Source: Trichuris trichiura (taxonomy: Eukaryota > Nematoda > Enoplea > Trichinellida > Trichuridae). From it: 64,000 nt of DNA. The stretch covers positions 5,394,001-5,458,000 of the forward strand of contig JBAJFE010000026.1 of the NCBI GenBank assembly GCA_037903355.1, given 5' to 3'. Position numbers and translations under genes: made by a program. The notes below the pieces were generated by a model. The model did no database searches. It was not told the origin of the DNA and saw nothing but the letters and a program-made list of their open reading frames with translations. Of the stretch, positions 35,497-47,600 are shown piece after piece. Each line of letters starts with the position of its first letter. Within the stretch, counting starts at the first letter, position 1.

Positions 35497-35990
35497 TTGA
35501 GTGACCTTAGCCAAGCGGAGACAAGTCGAGTTACCCTGCCATCAAGCAGAAACATCTTACAAATTACCGCAGAAATTTTAATCGGTTATTCTACAGCTGA
35601 TGGACTAACCCAACGTAATTTATGTGAATTTATCAAGCCAGTTGAAACTGCCTTCATAACGTCATGGATAGACAAGAACGCTTTGATGGTGTTCTTGTTG
35701 TTCTTCAAATGGTTTCCTCAATGCATGATCTCAGAAGCGACGAGACAATATCTGGAAGGCAAAGTGCTACCGTTTGAAGTTTTCTTTTTAGCTAACAACG
35801 CTGTTATCTATCCTCAGTTATTTCTTTGCTGATGAAAACGTAAGGATACTTTTCCTCCGCCTAACAAGACATTATCAAATGCAGTGAGGTGGCCTGCATC
35901 AACCTCACTTTCAAGATGCTTTAGGGCGCCTTCAGTACTAATCCCCATTGCAGAGTCACGGCTTTAAGAAAACGCTACCAAATTTCGTAG
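35497..35990 (+). pseudogene. Tigger/pogo transposase fragment (DDE region)
   Basis: The frame 35497-35832 follows the catalytic region of Tigger transposases: ILIGYSTADGLTQRN, then ETAFITSWIDKNALM (family VIWRSNKKAWM), FFKWFPQCMISEATRQYLE, and LPFEVFFLANNAVIYP at the place of LPFKVLLLLDNAPGHP. The catalytic Asp of DNAPGHP is Asn here. After the stop the reading continues out of frame with FPPPNKT (family FLPPNTTS). No terminal repeats were found. This is a different, older insertion than 3250-5149, which lacks exactly this domain. Confidence 0.55.
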
Positions 35991-36066
35991 TTTTGGGTTG
36001 GAACATATCTCCAGTCAGTATTTGTAAGTGTATTTTAAAATCAGATGAGTTTACATTGATAAATTC

Positions 36067-37010
36067 TCAATCGATCACGTATTTACCATTTTTGCGTATA
36101 ACCTTAGGCCATCCATTAGGCGGATCCATCATACCATCCCTATGAAGAGGGCTTGGGCCGAAGTAAGGCTGACTGGGCTCCTCCCATGTCGTCGTGGTTT
36201 TTAAAGTTTTTCGCGGAGAGATGGTCCTTGAGGAAAGAAAGAGGCGGTCAGCTGACAAAGAAAGTCTGGTGAGTATGGTGGATGACACATTATCTTGCAG
36301 TCCATTCGTTCAGAAATCAGCGGCAAGTTTGACCAAATGTAGTCTCGCGTTGTCGCACTGGAAGAAGACTTAGCTGTTCTAGTAGGAATCAAGTTTGCCT
36401 CAAGATTTTACTGAATGATTAGCATACATTTCGACTGTTGCTGTTTTCCCTTCTGGGCGTACTTCCCAGTGCTCAATGCGGCGTATGCGCCAATAAACGC
36501 AAAGCAAGAACTTTTTTCCGGTGTTCATCAGCTTTGACTTCAATTGGCGCCACGGAGCCAAAGCGAGGCCCACTGTGAGTCTACTTGGGAGTATAGCAGA
36601 GTACTCAGGATTCATCTCCAGCGGTGAGGTAGTTCAGCCATGGAAAAGTCCGAAGCTTTGTGAGGAGTTCCGTAGTGCACTCAACTCTTCTGTCCTTGGT
36701 TCGCTTGCGTCAAATCGTGTGGTACCTTTCAGCTCAGTGCATTTGCGTAAAGAGGCTTTTTGAAACTACTAACTGCAATTGCACGGAAACAAAATTAAGC
36801 AGTTGCTAATCAGCGTGCTCTTTGTCTGCAATGCGTTTAAATTCAGATATGAAAGATGTCCAGACCGTCGTTTATCCAACACCTCAAACTCTCCATTGGA
36901 GAATTTCGCAACTAATCGCTCTATTATGCTCAGACTGTGAAACATCTTCACCATATACTGAGTAATGCAGCAATGAGCGTCGTCTGCTCCGATGGAGCCC
37001 AAACATAATG
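36067..37010 (-). pseudogene. mariner transposase fossil
   Basis: On the minus strand, in order: AKFSNGEFEVLDKRRSGH (family W..RFK.G.F...D..RSGRP), KKFLLCVYWRIRRIEHWEV (family KTLLCVWWD..GVIYYELL), CHPPYSPDF (family HPPYSPDLAP), and the C-terminal GWPKVIRKNGKYVID-stop at 36067. The blocks lie in several frames. The catalytic motifs before CVYW and at DN..PH are not intact. Length of about 940 bp fits one degraded mariner open frame. Terminal repeats are not obvious. Confidence 0.75.
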
Positions 37011-37140
37011 CGATGTCGCAGATGAGTCCGCAAGCGTGAAGTTCTTGCCCGCCACTAAGAAAATGAAAATAAGTCTTTCCCCCAATAACATGTCTTATCT
37101 ACGGCTTTCGCATCTTTAACAAATCCTGATTTGCCAATCT

Positions 37141-37345
37141 TTCGTAACTTTACTGAACCAAGTTGTGCTGATACCGCTGACGACGAAACAAGAGCAGTTC
37201 CGGAACGTATGCTTTCCAGTTGCTCTGAATTTTTCTCTAACAATTTGCTCATCCATTCACCGATAGGGTATTTGAAGTTTACTTACAGGTACACCAAACA
37301 GGCCAAAGCCATGAACCGAAGATCAACTATGGAACTGCCTGTAAC
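37141..37345 (+). repeat. one arm of the PLE-derived inverted-repeat element, with hammerhead-like core
   Basis: Matches the right half of the 50.5-kb element: CAATTTGCTCATCCAT, then AGGGTATTTGAAGTTTACTT and ACAGGCCAAA. It contains CTGACGACGAAAC...GTTCC at 37177-37205, in which the GAAA box has become GGAA. The other arm is missing, so this is a half-element next to the mariner fossil. Confidence 0.6.
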
Positions 37346-37370
37346 ATACATATATATGTTTATATAACTA

Positions 37371-38640
37371 TATATACATAACTTGAAGGCATCGTGCTTT
37401 GTAATGGGATGGAGTGTTTTCATTTATCGATGATTTTTTCTCGGCTTTTCCCATTCTTCTTGATGTAGTACGCATACATAATGAAGTAAAACAACTGCTC
37501 TAGCAACGCATGTAGAGCTGTTGGTAAAGAAGTTGTTTCGTTTAACTATACCAAAAAAAAAGAGAAAAGCCATAACAGGAAGACCAAAAAACGATAAAAA
37601 ATGTGCATGATAACAGCCGCTGTACGGACACCATTTGGTGCATGTTTCATAATTGAACCTGTGCGTACATTTACCGTATATCGCTATTTAACTAGAAGCC
37701 ACACACGAATTATTCATAACTCAATTTGCATTGATTCAGTAAACAGCTTTAGCTCTTGTGTTCTACAGGCATTATAAGTCATCTGGAGTTTATACTGAAG
37801 GTGCAAGAAGAAGTAGGTAAGATAAATACGGGTTACGCTTTCTTTTGTACAGGGGACTTGATTATACGCAGAAATTCCACAAAATATCACGAATATGGCG
37901 TGCTTCAATACATTAACCTTTTAATACAAGTGAGATGAGATCAAACCCGACATAGCCAAACGATTTTTTTGAACGCTTCATGCTTTCATTTCAAATAATC
38001 AAACAGGTCTTCTAAATGTTCTAAATTAATGGACCTCAATGTTCATTGTGCGATGGACGCATTTGTTTATGTCTTCACTTGACTGAAAACGCTATAACTA
38101 GAACCATCGAGCTTGAGAGTTGCAACGAACTAATGGTGAAAAGAAAGTTCAATTCCAACTCAAGAAAAACAGTGCGCGTCTTAATACTCAGGTAAAAGTA
38201 CAGAGTGATATTCGGGCACAGCTCTTCTACAGCTGAAAGAATTTTCGCGTGGGGCACCAACAGAGTGAATAACATTCAAAAAAAACAAAGCATAAATCAC
38301 AAGTAGTTTATTTTAGTATTTCGTATCAGTTTAGCATTGGTTTATTTCATCTTTTATTTTTCATGGAAACAATAGTTTGTCAGAAGAAGCAAGTGACTTT
38401 AAGTGGCAAGCGTGGTCCGCCGTCAGTGACTTCCGGTAGGTAACAAACTACAGTTCTTGCTACAATCCACTGATGCGCTGATGATTTGACGAGATTATTC
38501 TGGAAAGCTGCACGAAAGTAAAAGTTTTTCCATCTTTTTAATAAAAAGATTATATCCTTAAATAAAGCTTACAACAAGACTTGCACATCAGTTACGAGAA
38601 TTCGCGCCTGTACTTGTAGCTTTATTTGTATTATTTTATC
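37371..38640. other. intergenic, AT-rich, no gene
   Basis: No supported coding or RNA feature. A short alternating tract (CATATATATGTTTATATAAC) begins near 37349, and an A-run lies at about 37552-37565. Confidence 0.3.
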
Positions 38641-38647
38641 ACAAAAT

Positions 38648-38888
38648 CATATTGAAATATCTTTATTACGGATTCTGTGTCCCGTTGAGATGTAAAATAA
38701 AAAGTTTTTTCTCTCTCCGAAACTTTCGGGTCTGCCGCGACCCGTCTTCAGCGGTCCAATGATGTGTCAGACATAATTGGACCGCTGAAGACGGGTCGCA
38801 GCAGACCCGAAAGCTTCGGAGAGAGAAAAAGCTTTTTATTTTACATCTCAACGGGACACAGAATCTGTAATAAAGATATTTCAATATG
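38648..38888. repeat. 241-bp near-perfect palindrome with two facing hammerhead-like cores
   Basis: Two 113-nt arms (38648-38760 and 38776-38888) are inverted copies differing at only a few bases, around a 15-nt loop. Each arm carries a hammerhead-like core: plus strand 38785-38812, minus strand 38724-38751. Both read CTGAAGA, C, GGGTC...GACCC, GAAAG. In both, CCG before the core pairs with CGG after the cleavage position. The outer parts are AT-rich (ATATTGAAATATC at the ends). Such a palindrome would fold into a very stable hairpin in single-stranded DNA or RNA. Confidence 0.8.
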
Positions 38889-39206
38889 AAAACACAGTCC
38901 CGTACAAAAGCATCACATTTTCATCGCAACGTCAGGTTTTTTATTTCCGTTTATTCATGGTGTATTATTATTATTTTAAAAAAGCTTTATTTAATTTGTA
39001 TCATTCCAAGTTTTATGGAGTATCATCAGCCACGGTTTTTCTTGTAGTCACAGAAGTCTATAATTAAACTGCAAAATTTTCTACCAGTGATTGCATGAGC
39101 AAATTGTTACAGAAAGTACGAAAGAGTAAAGAGTGACATCATACGTTTCAGAACTCCTCTTGTTCTCTCGTCAGAAATGTTAGGGAGCGGTGAAAATACT
39201 TAATCC

Positions 39207-39511
39207 TGTTGTAAGGTTGCGCCTTCGAGGTCAAGCATAATCAAAGTAAGCTTATTGCTTACACAGTGCAAATGAAATAAACGAGTGAGCACACATAAGC
39301 AGAGCGACGTGAAGGCAGGAGGAACAGAGGGAGAGAGAGACGGGCGAAGCTAGCGAGAGGGTTTTAAATAGGAAGCGTGTAGACAGCTTCCAGACATCGT
39401 CGCTCCCACGGCCTCTGATTAACGATATTAAACGGATCACAGAGTGGCCATCAAAGGACACCATCCATCATCGTTAATCCTGCCTTTGTTGGAAACCGAT
39501 GTCCATTAACA
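39207..39511 (-). mobile_element. candidate solo LTR
   Basis: A 305-bp segment bounded by TGTTG...TTAACA (minus strand TGTTAATGG...TTACAACA). In the minus orientation it has a TATA-like TATTTAAAA, a CT-rich downstream part (CGTCTCTCTCTCCCTC) and AATAAG near the end, the order expected of an LTR promoter and poly(A) site. No clear 4-6 bp target duplication is seen and no internal region is attached. The call rests on layout only. Confidence 0.35.
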
Positions 39512-42430
39512 CCCCTGCCCTTTTCCTCGTGACAGGTGTCCGGCGTAGTAGCTCCAAGAAATCCCGTTAAGTGACTACCAGTATTCCACTATTCCAAGTT
39601 CGCCTAACTTTGTTATATATCGTTATGTTCAATTTTCGTTTCCTCTCAGGTGCCTTGAGAACTAATTCCTAAAAAAAGGACTTTTCCAGTTTGTACTCAC
39701 ACCCTCCCGCCCTTGAACTGTAGTTTGTTCTAAAATCGGTAACTTTCATGGCCATATCAATTTGTGGTGGCCAAAGTTCCAGATGAGCTCCCCAAGCTTT
39801 ACAAGTGAACGTTTTTTTAATGAGTGAACGGATCGCTATTCGTGCAAGGTCGCGTGAAGCCACATTACTTCATTCTTGTGAAGTAACTTGGTTTCATTTT
39901 TGGCCATGAGCCTGTATTAGTAGCAGAAGCCTGATTAGGGTACTTGTTTTTTGAATTTATAATGGAAGTCGATAGACGGCACTGATATTTTATAAAAGCC
40001 CTAATTTATCTGCGAATTTATGACAGTTTGTGGTCACTGGAATATTCTCCTTGCTGTTGAAATGCACTGGCTAGTCCTTAACCGCTCCAGTGAGTTACTT
40101 CGAGGGTCGTGCAAAAAAAACTTTACAAAGTATTTCTCAAAGTTTCACAAATGTGTATGAAAGAAGAACTTGTGGCTGATTACCTTTCATTTGAGACTGC
40201 ATAACTTTCAGAACGAGCTGGGCGTCATCAGTGCTACATATAATACTTCCTACCAGTTTCCAGTAAATATCTGGGGTGTTGACATGCGTGCAGGACCTCT
40301 CGCTGCTGCGAATTGTCTAGTTTGCTCTCATTCAGGCAATATTAACTTGCTGATTGGAACATGATCAGCCTGTCATATCCAAGTCAACTGGTCCATTGGC
40401 ACCGTCGTTCTACCCTTAAGTTAGACGGCAGTGTCACTTGCCCTTTTTTCTACGATCCATTGGCCTTTTGACTCCAGCCATTTGTCTTTCGGTTAAAAGC
40501 AGCTATCCCTAGTTTTATCAATCCAGCGTCCGTTGGCCGGATCTTGTCGGCACCTGCGCCGGAATGTGTAGTATGGCAAGTGTAACTCAGGTGAAACGAC
40601 GGAAAATCAAAATTTCTGCTAATCACGATGAGCTTGCGCCACCGAAGATTAAGCTGAGAATGAACTCCTGTTTTACCAGGGCGAATCAATTTCTAAGGGG
40701 TAAGATACCGTATCTGAAAGCAGCAAGGCGAAAACTGATCTATGATGAATCCTTTTAGCTAAACAAGAGTCTGTTTTCGGTTTGAACTTAGGTGCCGTAC
40801 GCTCATGGTGGGCTAAACGAAGTTAAGTTTTTCCCTAGTGTCACCTGTTTACAACTGCTTTATTGTACAAGTTGGTGAGCGTTTGACAAGACCTTCACAA
40901 CAGAACGCGGAACGGTAAAACAAGTAATACCGTAGTTATTCTTTGAGCGAAGGACAGGATGGCGAAGTCAAGCTGGCCACGGTTTCCGGAATAGGAAAAC
41001 AGAGGTTACAGTTGTTTAATCAGACGGCACAACGGTGACGCCAAATGACCAACTGACTCAGATGGTATAACAAAGTAATCATAGTCAAATCAGCGGGATA
41101 GCTTTGTCTAACCAACAGCAAACTTGGCAATTTGCCGCGGCAACTCGGCTCAGCGTGGATAGCCTGCGTTCGTGTTATCACACAGAAACAAACTTGTGCC
41201 CCAATTCGTCTAACACTGAGCAAACTGACCTGTTAGTGATAACGCTACCTATGCCTGTAGTTTCTCAAACTTTCGCGTAGAGATCCCCTGGGCGTCACCA
41301 GAGTTTTTAGATGCCGCAAGGGTTTTTAAACTTTTGCCGTTTGATCGCGGAAGTTCGAACGTCGGTTCCACAGGTTCGGTTGCAGATTCCAAAGCGCTGA
41401 CTCTACCACGTACCTTTTACGTCAGAGTTTGTTTGTCTTTTGAATCTAGCTGATGCTGAACCAGCAGTAATCCAACATCTACGGTCCAGAACAGCACCCA
41501 GACCTTCCAGATCTCCTCTTGTCACCTCTCCTAGAGAATCATTGCTCCATACAATGATGATAATGAAACTTTAATGAATTGTTTAAGCCAATGAACTCAG
41601 CTGACATGACTCACGAAATGGGGTAACCGATTAAGAACAGGCAAACTGACTAGTTTACAAAACTTTTATAAGCTGTTTTATTTTGATCTAATACGACAAC
41701 GTATGGATGTGGCATAGTTTGGACTTACGGGATGTAATAACGGAAGAGCAGACTTTATCCACTCCTCTACGTTAAAAGTTGACCGCTGGAAGACGTGTTT
41801 GGAAAAAAGTAAATGGCAAATGAAAGACTGGCAATTGCCGAAGTGAATCAAACAACCGAAATTTCCGACAATCTAGTACCGTCTACGGGCTATAAGCCTA
41901 CTCCCAATTTTGAGAGCCATTTTACTGCTTTACGGGATTGACTTGCTCTCAGATATATACCATGAGCTGTTACGTTTTTCTTTAAATTACATTTTAGATG
42001 AAACTGTTTCTAGTTTTTAACAGTGGCCTGAATTTAACTGACCATCGCAGAAATACCGTTCTGGTTCATATCGACCGGCACGCAAGAGTTTCTGGGAACG
42101 CTCAAGGTTACTGAGAGGGTGAATAAACTGTTTCACTCGTCAACAAATCAGCAGAATGCGTTAGCCAGACGCATTTACCATATTATTAATAGTTAATGGA
42201 CGAAAGAGCAAATTAACTGATAGAACACAGCAGCAAAAATATGATTTACATGTTTTGTTTCATTACCTTGCATACCATTCAATATGTAATATACGTCACA
42301 TATCATTCAATAATGTTCTTCCATATTTACCTGTTCAATGTGAAGTTAGGCGACTTGCTGTAAAAGAAAGCTCAAGACAACTTTGCGCAACAATACTTCT
42401 AAATCTCATGTTCTTCGTATGGAAAAGAAG
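39512..42430. other. no supported gene
   Basis: About 2.9 kb with scattered frames under 80 codons. The pair at 40450-40689 (-) and 40564-40758 (+) overlap each other and match nothing known. Confidence 0.25.
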
Positions 42431-42439
42431 ACCGTTTAT

Positions 42440-42560
42440 GAAAACAAAAAAGCTTTTCTGCTTCCATAAACATGGCTGTAGGCTGAAGACGGAACCACCA
42501 GACGAGCCCTGAAGCTCTGTGCTTCAAAAATGACTTTTCTTCCTGTTCGAAGAATATGAA
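42440..42560 (+). repeat. degraded hammerhead-like motif / PLE-family trace
   Basis: CTGAAGACGG at 42483-42492 is followed about 20 nt later by CCCTGAAGCTCTG, which resembles the CCCGAAAGCTCTG end of the 31.5-kb copy with the GAAA box altered. Helix II no longer closes. Confidence 0.3.
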
Positions 42561-43299
42561 AAGAAGAAAGTCGAGCGTGCAAATCCATTGATTCATGACG
42601 TATGAAAATTCTGTCGGAAGTTCCGCGCTTACTGGCAAGCATCTTTAAAATACGAAGTTAAAATGCCCTTTAAGCAGCGTGCTGAATTCGCACGTTAGCC
42701 TGATATATTTATCGATTAATAATATTAGCTTACATCTCCTGAAACTAACCTGCAGGCAAAAATAATCTCCTGGAAAAAGTCGCGGTGACAATATCACTAA
42801 TAACATAACAATTCTAAATAACATGACAGTTCCGGTCCGACGGGAGCGTTATTTAAAAATGAGTACCCAGTCATTGATGATTTAAGGTTAATAGCGGAGA
42901 AAAGCGGCGCAATCAATGCCTTACTTATTTTTTAATGGCTGTATTAAAATTAGGGATGATCTGTTCCTTAGATTTTCTTTCATTCTGTTTTTGTCTAATT
43001 TCTGTCGTGCTTTTGTTCATCGATTCGTTTCCTGGAAAAGTTAACCACCTGATCAGCAGCGCAGATTCTAAACCTGTGTCAGTTAAATTGGAAACCAAGA
43101 CCACAGTTCCCTTTCTCCTTCTTTAATGTATTCATTCCCTGCTTCATGTCACTTATAATTTCAGGTTGACAAAACAACCAATAGACAGTGGGATGTAGAT
43201 CTGCAGTAGTTCTTCAGGCGGGGCTCTGAAGCTTTCCGTCCCTTATCACGGGTGCAATTAAGATTTGGTCCAATGCAAAGGGTTCTTTAATCTTGCGCA

Positions 43300-43830
43300 A
43301 GAGAAATCGCCTTTCTTGACAACATATATATGGATAGATTGTTCTTGAATGTCATGCTAAGTGCTCAGCTCTGGAGGATGCCAGTTCGGCTTAATCCACG
43401 GGAACGTTTGGGTTAGGAGTTCGCGAGCTTCCTCGGGTGATTGTCACTGTACCTGCCAATCAGTTTATTGACTTGCAAGGACGTGTCGCAGAGGGTTTGT
43501 GCTCTCGGAATCTGTGAATCAGCGAGACACGTCTCCCAACTATTCAGTATCCAAAGCATATGCGACCATCCTGTTTATGTCGAATAGTAATTTAACCTTG
43601 TCATTCCTCAATAGCTTTCTTCTTAAGTTAGGAAACTTGGTCGACGAAACCTAGAGATTTAAAAATGCATCTGGACGCCTGTGAAGCAGAATAGGCGGTA
43701 GAACAAAATAAATTTCGTTGGATGTGGTTATTGTTTGTGTAGACCCCTGACCATGGAGTTAACTTTTGGTTAATGGTTCTGGTTCCGCCATCTGTCGTTA
43801 GTTTGCAAGTTATCAAGTGCTCACCTCAAG
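43300..43830 (-). pseudogene. second Penelope-like element remnant (RT thumb and GIY-YIG start)
   Basis: The minus-strand frame 43628-43816 reads MITCKLTTDGGTRTINQKLT then PWSGVYTNNN. This matches the region after the PLE reverse transcriptase catalytic core (family ...RKPTWSGVYxNF...). After a frameshift, LLRNDKVKLLFDINRMVAYA parallels LVRNDKIKIPFEQRPGVVYE of the PLE at 31.6 kb, placing it just before GIY-YIG. The endonuclease itself is only a trace (HRFREHK). The sequence differs strongly from the 31.6-kb copy, so it is probably another PLE lineage or a much older insertion. Confidence 0.55.
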
Positions 43831-44486
43831 AAAACACTCACTATAATCCTATGCCTTCTAATGACACATTTCTTGCCCACCGATAACGGACTAAGTCAGG
43901 CCAGACCGGTAGGTTAATCAGGCAAACGTTTTCATGACGAGAAAGGCTGCCGTAAATGTACAATGAATTTATACGAATCCGTCCACGCCCACTACGCCTA
44001 TAATTAAAGTTGTTCGAATTCATACTTAATATATACGGCCCTAAACAAGCAGCATTCGTAAACGGTATATGAGCTTTCATTGTTTAGATTTATTTACGCA
44101 AAATGCCTTTGCGCTAACAAAGTTTTTTCTTGGAGCTTTCAGGAACTTGCATGTTCCCGTAACTGAAACGCACCAGTTAAACTCGTTTCATTGTACTTAA
44201 TTCAAGTCTTTATGCATCTTTTGGGGATATCACTTCCATAATCGTATGCATTGTGATTTGCATGAAAGCCTCCCTCTACAAGCTTCAATCCTACTACTAC
44301 CCAAGCGAGGAAAGGAAAAAACTAACGGAATTATAAAACGCTCAGAAAAGAATGAAGACAGTCGCGAAAATATAATAAGAACCTGAAGTAAGAGAACCAC
44401 TAAAAACTCCGTTACTCACTCTAGCACAAGTTTAAGCTGCTATACCTTAATGCCAGTCTCACGTTTTTCTCATTTAAACACGTCAG

Positions 44487-44617
44487 TCTTGTCGTACTAC
44501 TCCCTCTGCCGAAAATGGCTCACAGAGAGACCGGAAAGTGCCAGCCCACTTTCTATTGAAGAGTGGCTTGTTACTAAAGAGGATAACGCCACAAACGGAT
44601 TTAAGATGAAAAAGTAA
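44487..44617 (+). CDS. possible terminal exon, unrecognised
   Basis: After a pyrimidine-rich stretch and CACGTCAG, an open frame runs to TAA at 44615-44617: LSYYSLCRKWLTERPESASP, then LSIEEWLVTKEDNATN. It reads like a genuine protein segment. SYYSLCRKWL faintly recalls the LYPICRAWM motif of DREAM-complex LIN37, but nothing else of that protein was found, so no identity is claimed. Phase-compatible 5' exons were not found. Confidence 0.25.
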
Positions 44618-44639
44618 TATGCGTAGTTGTTTTACAGTT

Positions 44640-47600
44640 AAGTTTCATGCATAAAAATAGGATAGTTCATTACTCAATCTTGTCTTCCATCCTGGCAATT
44701 GAAATTAATCTGCGCGATGTTTTTAAAGCGAGTTAGAATCATCAAACATTCTACAGTCCGAGCTTCGCCGTATATTCCGCTACAGCATACTTGCCTTCCT
44801 TAATAGGAACAATTTACGACTGCTCCGTCAGCATCAGCTGAAAGTGCATCGTGTGTGTGGCAGCAAAAATTTTGTTCGTAGGTAGCGGTGCTCCTGTTCA
44901 ACTTTCCGTTTCCGAAAGAAGTGGAGCTCGTTCACTTGCGGTTTTTCGCGATCAGCACTTTGCACTTTACGCCTAAGATGGTCAAGTACGCCAACGAGCT
45001 GAGCTTCTTATGTGGTGCCTTCCGTTTACTTGTTACAATTATTTTCGGATTTTTAAGGCGATAGCACATAATATGCTAAGCATACTTAAAGCCAGTTATT
45101 AAGATGTAACTGGAGTAGTATTTCCAATGATTATCTTCCCTCTTTAATGTTTCCGTTCAAGATGGGATAGAAGTCTCAAAAACTATGGCATTCGCGTGAA
45201 GCCCTTGTCAAATAAAAACTACTTTTACAATGTTAATCTGTAATGAAAAGGTTAGCAGGAGTATATTCGCGACACCATTGCCATCATGAATAAGACCCTT
45301 TATTACCAGTCGAATATTCACTTAGTTACGCTTTGCTGATAACTTAGCATCGCTGCTGGCCTATTAATTTACGGCGAACTTTAAACTACAGAATGGCCAC
45401 TTTGTTACCTAAGCGCTTCGTAGCACGATACATATCGATTGCAGCTTACTAAACCCTGATGGCCCCAGTACAGTTTCCAATCACTGCCACTATGGTTGAA
45501 TAAGTGAGCACCTAAATTCCAAGTTAAATTACAAAATATGGTAAGCATGCCTTCAGAGTTGTTCATTCATCATTCTTCGAAAGCTGAATATACCATTACG
45601 CTACAGCAATATATATATAATACGCAATATATATATATCGTATCGTCAGAGTAGTTGACCAGTGCAATGTTGACTTGCTACTTATTCATGGATGTCTGCA
45701 GCTGGTGATGGTGACTCATCGTAGAAAAAAGATCCCTTTAATGGAGGTACGTTTTTCATGGTCTGATCAATGCTCGCCTTCATCATTTTTCCTGACGTTG
45801 TGTAATCGGCTCGCTTTGCCGGTTTACAGGATTTTATTTTTACAAAAGGAAACAGCGCATCCATCAATCCCATCCGCGCGCAGTAGCCGTAAGAGCATTT
45901 GTCAGCTCTGGCTTCATCTGTTTTTAAAATTATTTATTCTCGCGACGCCTCCCAGCTGTGCCGCACCGCTAATGACCTCAGCGAACGCAGTTTGCAAAAC
46001 TATTACAAAGCGGAGTGACAGCGATCATTAGTAACTATAGAATAGAAAGTAAGTTTTTTACAGATCAAAAAATTTTCACCGCTCCGACTGCTACGAGTTC
46101 CTCTTTCGAAGACACGTGCCCGCAGCAACGGCACGAGAGAAATAGAAAAGAGTTAGTCATCATCATTTGAGCCGGAAGAAATATTTCAACCGAAAACTGG
46201 TTCACTGCCAACATGCTATGAACACGCTGTCGCGTTTACGGAAATGATATTCCACGCTTCACTTATGCTCTCAAGAGCTGCGAGCGAAGAATAATTATTC
46301 CAACTGACGACTGTATACCCAATTCTAAAGGAAGCGGTTCCGCTACTGACGATACCTTAGAAAAAGTGTTTGACGGTGAAAACTGCCGATATAACTGCAG
46401 TGCAACGACTATCGCGGTCGCAACGGTGTTTATGTAGGCAATCAAGATTGTCCTTTTTATTAGACATGTATTCATAAGCGCTCACCACGCGATTACAGGA
46501 CTGCCATATCTAAGTAATCAGTCAGTCAGTTTTTCTTCGTAGCTTGACCTCTTATTGCCGCATGATTCCAATTGAGAGCTAGCCCGACACAATGCTTTTA
46601 TTTCGCCTTGCGACCGTGGCCTGAAGAAACTGATGCCCAGATAAATAAAGCCAAGCAAGCTCATTAAGGGGTCATTCGGTCATGGTGACTACGGGCGCAA
46701 CCTTAGTGCTTCCGTTTACCGTAACTGCAATTTTCGATCGGCTTATCGCAGCGGCTATCGCTGGCCTACGCCATGGAGGATAGAGGTCACTGGTGCACGA
46801 CCCTTTCGCCGCTAAAAACTGAAAATTCAGTGGCAAGCGGAAAGAACGCTATGTCGGCTCAAACGTGCGAATTTCTTGAAGCGGCATCGCCTTGCAAACT
46901 ACTTTACCTACTTTACGTTTTAAACAGCTGCTGTCAAGAATGGCTGGCCAATTCTCATGTTCATGAAGTGTGCACATGCTCCACGCGCCTCCGATATCGG
47001 AGAACATTTCGGCTACCTGAGACGTTCTTGGGAGCCAGTACCGCAAGGTTCAAATTTGTCTCTCTTATCTACTCGATACGACTGACAGAGTTGAGCAAAC
47101 AGCGAAACCAATAGCAGAAGGCGTCCGTTCAATTTTCTCTTGAAACAGGAAGAAACTAGTTTTTTCGTCGACAACGAACTGCGATAACTTCTCCACTCTT
47201 TTTGGCCAAATAATTCCGAAGCGCAACGGAACAGTACACACCATCGGCCAATTGCAGCTATTTCCGTAAACAAACGAAACTTTTGTTCTCCCTTGGCAAA
47301 AGACCAATATTGGGCGAGCAGTTTGAACTTCTTCCTGCGCACCAGTTAAAAATGAATCCACCAACAACGCTGGCTTGTCCTCATGAAGGAGTTGTCAAGC
47401 AGCTGCTTTGTTTAGGCCACGTTTTGCCAGCAGTTGTCGAAAGAGAAACATTGATCCGATAGATGCTTGAACATTCAGTTGTATAAAGTTAGAAGTTCCA
47501 TAGATTGTTCGCCTGTTTTCTTACATTATATACCCTGAAAGGACTGTACTGCTAAAATTCGGCACAATGAATACGCATGCTTTTTATTTATTTCGCGTGT

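Noticed and set aside
46773..47367. Overlapping frames of 65-113 codons on both strands
   Set aside because: They conflict with one another, and none shows a motif, signal peptide or splice partner.
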